Shown in pieces: positions 32,580-43,149 of a DNA stretch of 64,000 bases (positions within the stretch are counted from its first letter, which is position 1; every line of letters starts with the position of its first letter). The position numbers were made by a program, and so were the translations under genes. The stretch lies in the NCBI GenBank assembly GCA_002077045.2, contig KZ111146.1:838293-902292 (forward strand). The letters are read 5' to 3'. Below the pieces are notes generated by a model, which saw only the letters and a list, made by a program, of their open reading frames with translations, searched no databases and was not told the DNA's origin. This stretch comes from Rachicladosporium sp. CCFEE 5018. Taxonomy: Eukaryota > Ascomycota > Dothideomycetes > Cladosporiales > Cladosporiaceae.

Positions 32580-32883
32580 ATGCCTCGAGACCAGTGAACG
32601 GGTCGTGCGACTTGTGTTGGTTTGCAGGCAATGATACCATGGGAATATATTAGGCCGTTTCTGTACATGACAAACACGTGTCAATAACGTTCATATCACT
32701 TTCGAAGCTTCCTAGGTCAGTAGTTCACATTCGCGCATAATAGCATCCCAGCGCCGCAGCGATGTGCGCTCTCGCATTGATTGATATCGATTCGCAAGGC
32801 GAGAATGTTCCGTAGGTACCATTCCATGGCTTTTGCTATATACATTACTACCCTCGCTTCACTCTCTCATACCTACTTTCCAC
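32580..32883. other. convergent 3' intergenic, no gene seen
   Basis: 304 bases between the stops of the membrane protein and ethanolamine kinase genes; AT-richer near 32830, presumably 3' UTRs. Confidence 0.5.
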
Positions 32884-34125
32884 TCATTCCTCAGCCCATC
32901 TTTTCTCCCTGGCACCTCTACCCGCCGCCTTCCCCTCCCTCTCCGCTTCCCTCCAATCCCAGTACTCCCCCAACCTCTTCTCCGCATAACTCTTATAATC
33001 AAACCCAATCTCGCTAATCCCCTGCTGGATCAACGCCCAAACACCCCAGTAAAACCCCGGCAATCCCCTCATAGCATTGACCTGCTCTTCTAGTTGCTCC
33101 ATTGCGGCTCGAAAGTCGATCTCAACCGCCACGTTACTATTAGCTTCCAACACCGCGTCGTAGAACGCCAGCGTATAGTGGTGCAAAAAGTCTTTCCGTG
33201 CGGAGCGGGTGGGCAGAGCACTGTACTCGCACGCGAAGCCGCCCCATTCTGCGAAGTGGTTTGCTAGATCGAAGGCCGCTGGGGCCGGGGTGGCGTATTC
33301 GTAGTCTATGAAAGTCACTGGACGGGTTGTGTCTGAGGTGTCTGAGGAGGGTTGTTGCCGGATTACGTTGCCGGAGAGGAGATCGCAGTGGGCGAAGATG
33401 TAGGGCCGGGAGAAGAGGCCTGGCGTCTGCTCGAAGCGGGTGCGGAGGTAGGAGAGCTCGGTGGAGAGGGTGGATTGTCGGGATGCGTCGGAGGGGGTGG
33501 TGGAGGGTAGCGCGGCGATCCAGGAGGCTGTTACGGTCCAGATATTTGGGATTGGGATTGTAGGCGCGGGTTGGGAGGATTTCTGGCCTGGTGTTCGGCC
33601 ATTGAGAGAAGGGTAGGTGCTTACAGGCGATATTGGCAGGCTGCCGTGCCATTCTCCTAGCCGCGCTGCAACTTCGCGGTAGACTTCTGGTTTTCGTAGG
33701 TCTTCGGGACTGCAGACGTCGCCTGAAACGAAGCGGTACATGAGGCCATTCTCGAAGCGCGCAAGGAGCGGAGGGGCCAGACCTCGGCTTGCCAGTAATG
33801 TGTGCGCTTTCAGCTCTCGTTGTCGGTCTATCAGAATCTCTGTGCCATTGCCGTACGCTCGCAAGAGTATGGCATTCTGATCTATTTCGGCTCTACTCCT
33901 GTCCGGAAGCTCGATCGTGGCTTTGTACAATGTGTTGGTGATCCCCTCAGTGAATGGCACAAATTGTATGTGCGCCTTGTTCAAACTCCATTCCGGCGCA
34001 TATGCTTGCACCAGCTTCAATGCTGAGTCCTCGGCATGGGCTGTGTCGAAGAAAAGCGGGATATATGGCACCCCGTCTATAGGTGAATCTGTCCGATGGT
34101 CCTGTTCAGGAGTAGCTGTAGACAT
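32884..34125 (-). CDS. EKI1: ethanolamine (choline/ethanolamine) kinase
   Basis: A single exon of 413 residues. It phosphorylates ethanolamine with ATP, the first step of the CDP-ethanolamine (Kennedy) route to phosphatidylethanolamine. Visible motifs are the nucleotide-binding start FTEGITNTLYKA, the ILLRAYGNGTEILIDRQRE segment, the catalytic loop HCDLLSGN (HxDxxxxN type) and FIDYEYA, whose Asp binds Mg2+, followed by FDLANHFAEWGGF, characteristic of ethanolamine rather than choline kinases. The C-terminal helices contain FYWGVWALIQQGISEIGFDY. It lies head-to-head with the CLC channel gene, 820 bases apart. Confidence 0.94.
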   Translation of the reverse strand: MSTATPEQDHRTDSPIDGVPYIPLFFDTAHAEDSALKLVQAYAPEWSLNKAHIQFVPFTEGITNTLYKATIELPDRSRAEIDQNAILLRAYGNGTEILIDRQRELKAHTLLASRGLAPPLLARFENGLMYRFVSGDVCSPEDLRKPEVYREVAARLGEWHGSLPISPVSTYPSLNGRTPGQKSSQPAPTIPIPNIWTVTASWIAALPSTTPSDASRQSTLSTELSYLRTRFEQTPGLFSRPYIFAHCDLLSGNVIRQQPSSDTSDTTRPVTFIDYEYATPAPAAFDLANHFAEWGGFACEYSALPTRSARKDFLHHYTLAFYDAVLEANSNVAVEIDFRAAMEQLEEQVNAMRGLPGFYWGVWALIQQGISEIGFDYKSYAEKRLGEYWDWREAEREGKAAGRGAREKRWAEE

Positions 34126-34945
34126 GCAGGGCGATTCCGCAGGGAGGTCTGTACACTAGGATGGACCAAGACGAGGAGCTGTAATGAGATATATCGAGTG
34201 CTGGGAGCATTGCAGGAAGTAGTCGTCGTCCTCGTGTGGTCTTGGCAGACGTTTTGCTAGAGCAGACAGAGGTGTGTGCGGTGTGGCTCGCGTGTACAGA
34301 ACGGAGGGAGATCCAATGCACATGTGACGAAGCGTGCGGAAGTCAACGCCGAAATGGATGCCCCTCATCGCTGTTCATGCGGCAGCTCGAGTGGATTCGG
34401 GGTCTTTCAGATCGTTGCTGCGCCCGGGTCTTGTGCCTGAAAGACATGCCGCCAATTTGAGATCCTCCGGAGCTTTAAGAAGCAGATCGCCGCACCAAAA
34501 ACCACAGAAGCCGTCAGACGCGGAAGCCAAGGCACTTCATCGCAGTGCCTTGATAGCTCCGAGAGGACTGCCCCTCTGCGGTCCTGTCGACCACCGCATC
34601 GCGATGCAGAGCGCCACTGCGTTCGCAGAGAGTCCTTATCAACACACGGCTGGAGGACTCGGAGGAGCCTCGCATACCATATCGCGCTGACCCGTGTGGT
34701 GTCAAGCAGGGTCCAGTTCTGCCGAAGCAGGTATGCTACTTAATAATTGTACGGTATCTACATATCTCTTCCTATCTACACTCCCTTATCAGCAGCAGAA
34801 AGAAGCCATCGTCTGCTTGTAGACAGTCCACTGATGATCCGAGGAGGCATTGATCCAATGTGGCGGTGCATGGTACACAAGATGCACCTCAGATCTCCAT
34901 CTCGAGGCGATATGCATCTTGCTGTCCACATCACCCCCCGGCAGC
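34126..34945. other. divergent intergenic region EKI1/CLC
   Basis: Holds both promoters. Short frames only; no gene supported. Confidence 0.5.
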
Positions 34946-37383
34946 ATGGCCGAACACGACGAGCACAGCGCTTTGCTCGGAGTGCACCATAACGGAAGGC
35001 GACACAGCAGATTCCAGCATGGCAATGAAGATGCGGACTCGTTTGTCCGCAGCCACGTCACGAAGGAGGAGCAGAAGCTCTCAGAGACGGCCATTGGTGA
35101 ACGACTTCCGTATAACGACTACACTACGATAGACTGGCTGCACGATCTAGTATGTATCGACAATTTCTGGAGCGCAAATTCCACCCTCTTACCCAGATCT
35201 CCAGGTCAAAGACTCCTACCGCCTCCGCTTCATACACAGTCGCAAAGGTCTCCGTTTCAAGCTCATATCGCTCTTTGACGAAGCCTCCGGCTGGATCGCC
35301 GCTGCTCTCATCGGCACCCTGACAGCATGCGTGGCATTCGTAGTCGATGTGACCGAGGCGACGGTGTCAGACTGGAAGCTCGGCTATTGCACGCGTAATC
35401 CTTTCCTCAACAGAGATGCATGCTGCGAAGACAAGACTCCCTTCTTCGCCCGAGGTGGTGTCGAGACTGGCGTAGACTGCAAAGGCTTCCACGAGTGGTC
35501 TAATAGTTATGTGCCATCCTTCGCCATCTACGTCGGGCTGGCACTCGTGTTCGGCGTCATCAGCTCAACAGCGACGATGTTCACGAAGCGATCCCTGCCC
35601 TCGACCTCCCCAGGTACTGGCAAGGAGAACCAGTACGGCAGCCCTCCGGAGCCTGTTGCCAGTGGGAAAAGTATGTACATGGCCGCTGGAAGTGGCATCC
35701 CCGAGATCAAGACTATTCTGTCGGGCTTCGTGATCCCAAACTTCCTGGACTTCAAGGTACTGTTCGTGAAGGGCTTTGGTGCTGTGTTCGCGGTGGCCAC
35801 TGGTATGTGTCTTGGCAAGGAAGGACCTTTCGTGCACATTTCGACCTGCGTTGGCTATCTGGTCGCGAAGCACTTCCCGAAGTACCGTGACAACGGAAGG
35901 AAGATGCGGGAGATCCTATCAGCAGCATGTGCAGCAGGCCTTAGCGTTGGTATGTGTACCCTCTGGCTAATCGTGACGATCGATCACTAACAAATGTCCA
36001 GCCTTCGGCGCACCCATCGGCGGTGTCCTCTTCAGCTACGAAGAAATCAGCACCTACTTCCCCCGCAAAGTCCTCTGGCGCGCCTTCCTCTGCTCCCTCA
36101 CAGCCGCCATGGTCCTCCGCGCCCTGAACCCCACCGGCACAGGCAAGCTCGTCCTCTTCGAAACCCACTACGGCACCTCCTACAACCCAGTCCACTACCT
36201 CGTTTTCGTCTTCCTAGGCGTCGTAGGCGGCATATTCGGCGGGCTGTTCTGCCGCCTCAACTTCCTCTGGTCGAAATGGTTCCGCTCCTTCACCTTGATC
36301 AAGCAGAACCCAGTCTTCGAAGTCTTTCTCGTCGTCCTCGCTACGACGCTTCTCCAGTATCCAAACCCCTTGATCCGCGAGCCAGGCGACGTAGTAATCA
36401 AGAACCTCCTCGTCGATTGCCGCGACGATGCCTCCCAAAGAACTTGGGTATGCCAACAAGAGTCCACGAACAGCAGCACTTACCTCGGCTTCCTAGCCTA
36501 CGGCACAGTCACAAAGCTAGTCCTCACAATCATAACCTTCGGCGTCAAAGTCCCCTCTGGCGTCATTATACCCGCTCTAGACGCCGGCGCCCTCTTCGGC
36601 CGCCTCGTTGGCCAGGCGATTCCGTCCATCTCCCCCGGTATCTTCGCCATGGTGGGCGCCGCGGCGTTCCTCGCAGGCGTCTCCCGGATGACGATCTCGC
36701 TCTGCGTCATCATGTTCGAACTGACAGGCGAATTGGAGTATATTTTACCCCACATGATCGCTATTCTGGTAGCGAAGTGGGTTGCGGACGCGTTGGGGAA
36801 GGAGAGCGTGTATGACTTGGCGCAGAACATCCTGGGGCATCCGTTCCTGGACCCAGAGCACGCGATTGCTGCTGTGCAGCACCAAGACGCGAGAGTAGAG
36901 GAGCTGATCCCTCCGCAGCAGACGATGGATGAGATCACCGTTGTGGTGCCGAAATCGAATTGCGTTAGCGTGGAGCTGCTGCGGAAGAAGCTCTCTCAGC
37001 TGCAGGCGAGAGGTCTTATGGACGCCGGGCTCGTACTCGTCCAAGCCACACCCATTGGCAATATATGTCAAGGCTACTTGTCTGAGTCGGAGCTGGAATT
37101 TGGACTGAATGAGCTGGCTACTTCGTTTCCTGAGCGCACGGAAGTACGGCTTCTTGGTCAGGCACCTGATGAAGAGGAAGGGAAGCTGGATTTGAGTCCT
37201 TTCGTAGATCGGACGCCGATCACTGTATGTGCGTCGGCGCCGATGGAATATGCTGTCGAGATGTTCGGAAAGCTAGGATTGAGGTATCTAATGGTGACGG
37301 AGGAGGGCACGGGAGCGCTGGTCGGTGTCATCATCAAGAAGCGATTGGTGGGATATCTGGAGGGGCTTGGGCATGCGGACTGA
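34946..37383 (+). CDS. GEF1: CLC-family chloride channel/transporter (GEF1-like)
   Basis: Three exons, 34946-35149, 35205-35949 and 36002-37383; 776 residues. The introns are 55 and 52 nt (GTATGT donors; the second has CACTAAC). CLC proteins move chloride across intracellular membranes; yeast Gef1 works in the Golgi/endosomal system alongside the V-ATPase. Selectivity motifs are all present: GSGIPE, GKEGPFVH with the gating glutamate, and VPSGVIIPAL. About ten hydrophobic helices are visible. Two CBS domains fill the last ~180 residues, the second with ALVGVIIKKRLVGYLE. The joined exon 1/2 frame restores DWLHDL-VKDSYRLRF, supporting the splice choice. V-ATPase subunit H lies 3.4 kb downstream. 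Confidence 0.93.
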
Positions 37384-37507
37384 ACGGCACCAGCAGGAGA
37401 GCTTCAAGATCATACGTATCATCACCAGATGACAGGGATCGAGCAGCTTTCGCAGCATTCTGCTTTCTCGCATTGTAGCGGTACATACGCGATCGAGTAC
37501 CACATTC

Positions 37508-40489
37508 TCACACCAACCCCAACTTCATCTTCCTCTTCCCCGTACTCCCCTCCACCTCGTCCTCGATCTTCACCCTGACCTTCTCAAACAACTCCACACT
37601 CCTCATCCCCTTGCCAGCCTCCCTCTCAAACCGAAGCCTATACTCCGCCTGATCGAAGTCGGCCGCTGCGTCTTCAGCACTCGCAGCCCCAACTAAATCC
37701 TTCACCCTTATCAAGCCCTCAATCCCAAACCGCGGCACAAAAACCACGAACCCATTGCTAAACACCTTCATGACAAACGCATCCTCCTCCAACACCCTCC
37801 CTTTGAGTGCCTGCCCAACATAGAACTCCACGCTGGCCCGCCCCGCCATCTGCGCATTCCGATGCCGCGCATTGATATTCTTACACACGCCTTCCAGCTT
37901 ACTCTGAGACTGCAAACTAGCGTCAATAACCTCATACTCAATAGCCGCAGCAAGCTGGCGATGCACTTCCAGATCCGCGTACCGCCGGATAGGACTCGTG
38001 AAGTGCGTGTAAATCTCTGACGCGAGACCGTAGTGTCTGAACTCCGGGTAGGACTGAGTGCCAGCGCAGAAATACTCAGCGGACATCATGCAGCGCGTCG
38101 CTAGGATGCGGACTAGAGTGTTGAAGAAAGGGTTCGAAGGGTCGACGCAAGTGTCTAGACTGTCGGCGAGGGCTTTGGAGGTATCTGTGCGGAGCTCCAA
38201 GTCCTTCTTGACTTTGAGCTGATTGGCGAGTTCTTCGAAATTTGTTTTTGGCGGGGCGCCGTGACGGCGGAGGAGCGCGGTTTGAGGGAACGCGGAGTGG
38301 ATTTTGGAGGCGACGGATATGTTGGCGAGGAGCATGAATTCTTCTACCAGCTGGTTCGTGTCTAGCAATTGCTTGGTTTTGACGTCTATCGGGTCTGAAG
38401 TCTCGCTTTCGGCTTCAACGCGGACTTCAGGGGAGGCAAGGTTGAGGGCTCCAGCGGCCATGCGGTTGGCGCGGAGTTTCTTGGAGAGCATCATGAGGTG
38501 GCGCATGCCTTGTGTAAGCTTGTCTTTCTGAGACTTGTCATCTATGCGGAGTTGGGCAGCTTCGTAGCTGAAGGCTTCACGACTGCGGATCACGCTTTTG
38601 GTGTAGCGGGAGCTGAGGATGTTGGCTTCTTGGTCGACTTCCCAGATTACGCTGAAGGCGAAGCGTTCGACGTATGGCTTGAGGGAGCAGAGATCGGTAC
38701 CGAGGAGCATGGGAAGCATGTCGATGCGCTTGTCGACGAGGTAGACGGTTGTACCTCGTAGTGAAGCTTCCTTGTCCATTGCGTTGTTAGGACGTACGAA
38801 GTTCGAGACATCTGCGATGTGCACGCCCACTTCGAAGTTGCCGTTGGGTAGTTTTGTAGCATGCAGTGCATCGTCAATGTCTACACACCCAACCGGATCA
38901 ATGGAGCAAATGATCAGATCCCTCAAGTCTTGTCGATCACGCCAGCCTGGGTCATCTATCGAAGTGGGTACTTTCCAGTCATGCCCTTCAGCAGGAAGGC
39001 AGTCCAACACAGTCTTTGGAAATGGCCGATACTGCACATCCCACTCCAGCAGCAAAGCTTCGGTCTCAGCACCCTTTGTCTCCAGTTCACCAAGACTACG
39101 AATGAAGTGACCGACAGGGTACCGAGACTCGCGATCCCAGGAGTCGATCGCAACGAGAACACGCTTCCCTAGTAGCTCTGCCGCTTGCCGAGTTCGCACA
39201 CGCACCTTTGGTATGCGCTTGTCCATTGGTATGAGGAACACCGTCTGCTGCGAACGACCAGACTTTGACTCTGACCGCACAGAACCGCTGTCGATGTGAC
39301 CGACATACTGCCGCCAATTGCGCTTTACAATGCCGACGATCTTGGCCGTTGGACGTGGCTGGTTCTCCAGCCCTGCAGCATGAGTCTTCTTGACCTCTTC
39401 CTGCAATGCTCGGCGTTCTTGCTGCGTCACAATGCCTTCACTTGCTTCCTCTTCGTCACCCGCGTCCTCGTTCTTGTTGAGCTCGCTCTCCTCGACAACC
39501 TTCGACGAAGGCGCTTTCCACTCTGACTTGGGCAAGATCTCGACAACTACCACATCGCCAGAGACTGCTCGATTACTGTACTCACGACCTTGTATGACAA
39601 GTGCGCGGTCGAAAGCAGGGACATGCACACTTCCTTCAAGGTAGTTGTAGGGTGATACATTGAAGATCCCTTGATGCATAGTCCCGGCCTTCACGCCCGT
39701 CATCATCGCACTGATGGAAAGATAGTCCGGGTACAGCAGCTCAGCTTTGCCCGTCTTCAAGCCACGCTGCTCGGATATCATATCTAGGAGACGATCCGCA
39801 TCAGGTAGCTGTGAGGTATAGTCACGCAAAGGCAGCCCCACGACATTCTCGAGCTTGGCTTTCCGCAAGTTGTCGCGATCGTCAGACAACATGACAATGG
39901 CTGGCAGTCGAAGACTCTTCCTCGCCTTGACAGCCTGCTGCAAATGCTCGGTGTACCACGAGCATGCTTTCCTCACAGCGCGGTCATTGCGGTCATTGAT
40001 CGATTCTCCCGCCTCGCGCTGCACGTACGTCTCAAGTCTGAATTCATTGAAGAAGACATAGAAGCGCTTGTCCTCATTCTTGGTCAGCGCGATCAAACGA
40101 TGATAGAGTGGCAAGCTTCGGTTCTTGACCTCTTCAAGCACAGTCTGTAGCACGATCACGTCGGTGAAAGCGCCGCCATCTGACTCAAACAGATCCATTC
40201 CACTGAGGAAGGCATTTGTGTCGGGCACAAGGTAACGACCCGATGTGAGCTGCTTGGTAGCAGGTGGCGTGGCGCTGAGAACGAAGGGCTCTGGCTTCTT
40301 GCCATAGCCAACATCCTGTTGATCCAAGCATGATGTACAGAGCTGACTTGAGCATGGGATGTCTTGACGAAGGTAGACTTCTCGGACGATCTTCTGTACT
40401 TTTCCAGATTTGAGTGTTCGAACGTAAGTTTTGCTGCTCAATGTTGTCGTTGGAGCAGTCGCGGCATGCGAGCGCTTAAGTGAGGTCAT
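37508..40489 (-). CDS. DIS3: exosome catalytic subunit DIS3 (RRP44)
   Basis: A single exon of 993 residues. DIS3 supplies the 3'-5' exoribonuclease and endonuclease activities of the RNA exosome. In order: the CR3 cysteines C46, C51 and C54; a PIN endonuclease domain beginning near residue 86 with Asp90 in VPDTNAFL; two cold-shock domains; and the RNB exonuclease domain with SIDPVGCVDIDDALH, whose four aspartates coordinate magnesium. HIADVSNFV, YAHFTSPIRRYAD-type (here YTHFTSPIRRYAD) and a C-terminal S1 domain follow. All catalytic acids look intact. A ~35-residue acidic/charged insert (NEDAGDEEEASEG) sits in the cold-shock region. RRP42 of the same complex lies 22 kb away. Confidence 0.96.
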   Translation of the reverse strand: MTSLKRSHAATAPTTTLSSKTYVRTLKSGKVQKIVREVYLRQDIPCSSQLCTSCLDQQDVGYGKKPEPFVLSATPPATKQLTSGRYLVPDTNAFLSGMDLFESDGGAFTDVIVLQTVLEEVKNRSLPLYHRLIALTKNEDKRFYVFFNEFRLETYVQREAGESINDRNDRAVRKACSWYTEHLQQAVKARKSLRLPAIVMLSDDRDNLRKAKLENVVGLPLRDYTSQLPDADRLLDMISEQRGLKTGKAELLYPDYLSISAMMTGVKAGTMHQGIFNVSPYNYLEGSVHVPAFDRALVIQGREYSNRAVSGDVVVVEILPKSEWKAPSSKVVEESELNKNEDAGDEEEASEGIVTQQERRALQEEVKKTHAAGLENQPRPTAKIVGIVKRNWRQYVGHIDSGSVRSESKSGRSQQTVFLIPMDKRIPKVRVRTRQAAELLGKRVLVAIDSWDRESRYPVGHFIRSLGELETKGAETEALLLEWDVQYRPFPKTVLDCLPAEGHDWKVPTSIDDPGWRDRQDLRDLIICSIDPVGCVDIDDALHATKLPNGNFEVGVHIADVSNFVRPNNAMDKEASLRGTTVYLVDKRIDMLPMLLGTDLCSLKPYVERFAFSVIWEVDQEANILSSRYTKSVIRSREAFSYEAAQLRIDDKSQKDKLTQGMRHLMMLSKKLRANRMAAGALNLASPEVRVEAESETSDPIDVKTKQLLDTNQLVEEFMLLANISVASKIHSAFPQTALLRRHGAPPKTNFEELANQLKVKKDLELRTDTSKALADSLDTCVDPSNPFFNTLVRILATRCMMSAEYFCAGTQSYPEFRHYGLASEIYTHFTSPIRRYADLEVHRQLAAAIEYEVIDASLQSQSKLEGVCKNINARHRNAQMAGRASVEFYVGQALKGRVLEEDAFVMKVFSNGFVVFVPRFGIEGLIRVKDLVGAASAEDAAADFDQAEYRLRFEREAGKGMRSVELFEKVRVKIEDEVEGSTGKRKMKLGLV

Positions 40490-40769
40490 GATGTCGATGA
40501 TAGATTTGACATGCCCTGGAGATAGTTGGTGCCCCGTCGATCAACTTGTAGCTGGTACCTGTAGATACGAGGTTGCTCAACTTGTCGATGTCGAAGTTTG
40601 AAATTTGCGCCACAAGTCAAGTTTCTGCGCCACAGCGTCAGTCGAGGAGCTCTCGATCTGCCTGCCGACTGGAGCTATGTCACATCGAGGCCATTGACAC
40701 TGTCGACTGCTACTTCATCTGACTGAACGACTCGCAGTGGATTATCTGTAGTCACTGTCATCCCGCAGC
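40490..40769. promoter_or_regulatory. divergent promoter of DIS3 and VMA13
   Basis: 280 bases between two start codons on opposite strands must contain both core promoters. No TATA box is obvious. Confidence 0.45.
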
Positions 40770-42270
40770 ATGTCTCTCGACCCGCCAGCATACATCCTCT
40801 CGCTACAGAACAACATCAGAGCGCGGCCTATAAGCTGGGATGGCGCAGTGAGAGCAAAAACAATCACAGAAGACGATCTGAAGAAGATCAAGGCGATAGA
40901 CAAGGTGCGGAAGGAGCAACGGAAGCAAGTGATTGAGGGCGATGTCGACACATACACGCAATTGCTACTTGGAGGCGGGGACGTGAAGAGCATATTCGAG
41001 AGCGCTGCAAAGCGACCAGATATCTTGCAGTACATGCTGGTGCTGGCGGGAGATCTTGTAGATGGCATGTTGAGAATGGCCTCCGTTGACCAGAACCCAT
41101 GCTGACTTGCCACAAGATATACCGCCTCTCACAAAGTCACTGATCAGCCATCCCGAGCCGTTCAAGCACCTGCTGCCCCTTCTCAAACAGTCGCCTAATC
41201 CCGAAGACCCAATACCACTTCTTGCATCTGCGCTTCTATCCACTCTTCTTGGAAATGCCATCCAAGCTAGCTCGAAGTCGACACCCCAGATCGATGATGC
41301 TCTGCCCAAGATATATGCCTACATTGCCCAGCTGAGCAAGCAATCGGACACAAACCTCCAGGACATCGCTTGCCAAGAATACTCGGTGCTGTTGAGGACA
41401 ACAAAGTCACGATCGCTCTTCTGGAAACAGCGCAAGGAGACCTTGGACCCGTTGATTGACGTTCTACGGACCGCCGTTGGGGGACGGGACACAGACAGCA
41501 CACTCGCGAACGGTAGTGGCGGTGCCTCGAGTATCCGCAGCACGGAGAGTAACTTCAAGATTGGCGGAAGCGTGAGCTTGCAATTGCTTTACCACATCCT
41601 GCTCGTCATCTGGCAACTTAGCTTCGAGGGCAAATTGGTGGGTAGGGGTCTGGACGAAGACCATGACATAGTGCCATTGTACACAACGTTGGTCCGGCTC
41701 TCACCTAAGGAGAAGACGACTCGACTACTCCTTGGGACTTTGCAAAACCTTCTGTCAACCAACCAAAAGACACTGCTGCCGGCCGCCACGGCTGCACGCC
41801 TGCCATCCATCCTGCAAAACCTCAAGACCCGCCATCTCACCGACCAAGACTTACAAGAAGATCTCGAGAAGCTGACGGCCCTACTCGACGAATACACATC
41901 GTCCCGCACCACTCTGGAGACCTACACAGCCGAGCTCGACTCTGGACATCTACGCTGGTCGCCTCCTCACAAGAACACCGAGTTCTGGGACGCCAATGCC
42001 TCCGAGATCATCTCAATGGAGAATGGTGCCTACCTCAATAAGCTGGCCGCGATACTAAGCAAGGACTGGGCAAGTGACAAGCAAGTTTTGGCCATCGGCT
42101 GCAACGATGTTGCGAACTTGGTCAAGCAGTGTCCAGAGAAACGGAGCCAGCTGGAACGCGCCGGGCTGAAAGCGCGCGTTATGACGCTGATGCAGGATGA
42201 GAATGAGAGTGTGCGGTGGGAGAGTTTGAGGGCTGTGGGTGAATGGCTGCGGTATACTTTCGACTCTTAG
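40770..42270 (+). CDS. VMA13: V-type ATPase V1 subunit H
   Basis: Two exons, 40770-41064 and 41117-42270; 482 residues, close to yeast Vma13 (478). Subunit H activates the assembled proton pump and silences free V1. The first exon holds the N-terminal helices (PISWDGAVRAKTITEDDLKKIK); the second holds the HEAT/armadillo-like repeats and the C-terminal domain with WSPPHKNTEFWDANA and ending VRWESLRAVGEWL. The 52-nt intron must join phase 1 to phase 1, and the only fitting donor is TG|GCATGT, a GC-AG intron, with a GCTGAC branch ten bases before AAG. No GT donor keeps the frame. Confidence 0.92.
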
Positions 42271-43149
42271 GCTGTGGAAGTACTTGCTGCAACGTTGCTG
42301 TACAGAGGCTTGCTGCATCATTGTTGCAATGTGTTCGAGAGCCATGTGGTTGGTACGGTAGCCGGCTAAGTGTGGATAGCGGGTAATTGTATCTAGATCG
42401 CTTGTGCAGGGGGATCGTGCGAGTGATGAGTGCGGCGTACATGTATCTATGTCTCTGTCTCACACCGGAACAATTGGAACTGCCTGAGGCAGGAGCGGCC
42501 TGTGCCGGAGTGGGCTCCGTCCAAGTGATCGTCGCACCTACACGACGTCTGGACCTCGACATCGCTTACGACGCTCTAGGAGTCTTTATACTCTCAAGGA
42601 ATATCTTTACATCGATAATTGCATGTACGTTTCCACATTTTCCAACGTCCTTACCCAACAACATCATCCTCCGCCAAGCCCAATACTTCATCCGAACTCA
42701 ACCGGACCACGCAACCGCCATCGCCGCACTGGCGCCTCAGCGGCCTCCAAAGTACCAACAGTCTAACCATGGCACGAATACGAGACAACTGTACCTGGTA
42801 CCGACTAGGTCCTTCGAACGTCAATGCGCGATAAAAGGTATCGGCGCACAGTGCGCGCTGCATGGTTTTTGCTATATCCTACGGCTCCACGGCCCGGCTT
42901 CCTGGAGTAGCCCATGAGCGTTACCTCCAGTGGCTGCTCCCGCCGCGCCTCCGGACAGATCGCGCGAGCCTGAACTGACTTCACAAGTCTCACGCAGTGT
43001 GCGCCGCCGCCGCCGCGTGTGGGGACGGATAGGAAACGCTTCGTCACAGAGATATGCGTATAGGGTTCTCGGCTGCAGCCGGTAGGTTCGATCTTACTTT
43101 CTGTTGACCGTTTTCTCGTGATGCCTTGATTTCCTCCAGTCTATAGCGG
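42271..43149. other. intergenic, no gene seen
   Basis: A plus-strand frame of 176 codons (42387-42917) lacks any domain and overlaps others; not called. Upstream region of the next transcription factor gene. Confidence 0.45.

Noticed and set aside
42387..42917. 176-codon plus-strand frame downstream of VMA13
   Set aside because: No recognisable domain; its composition looks like translated noncoding DNA.
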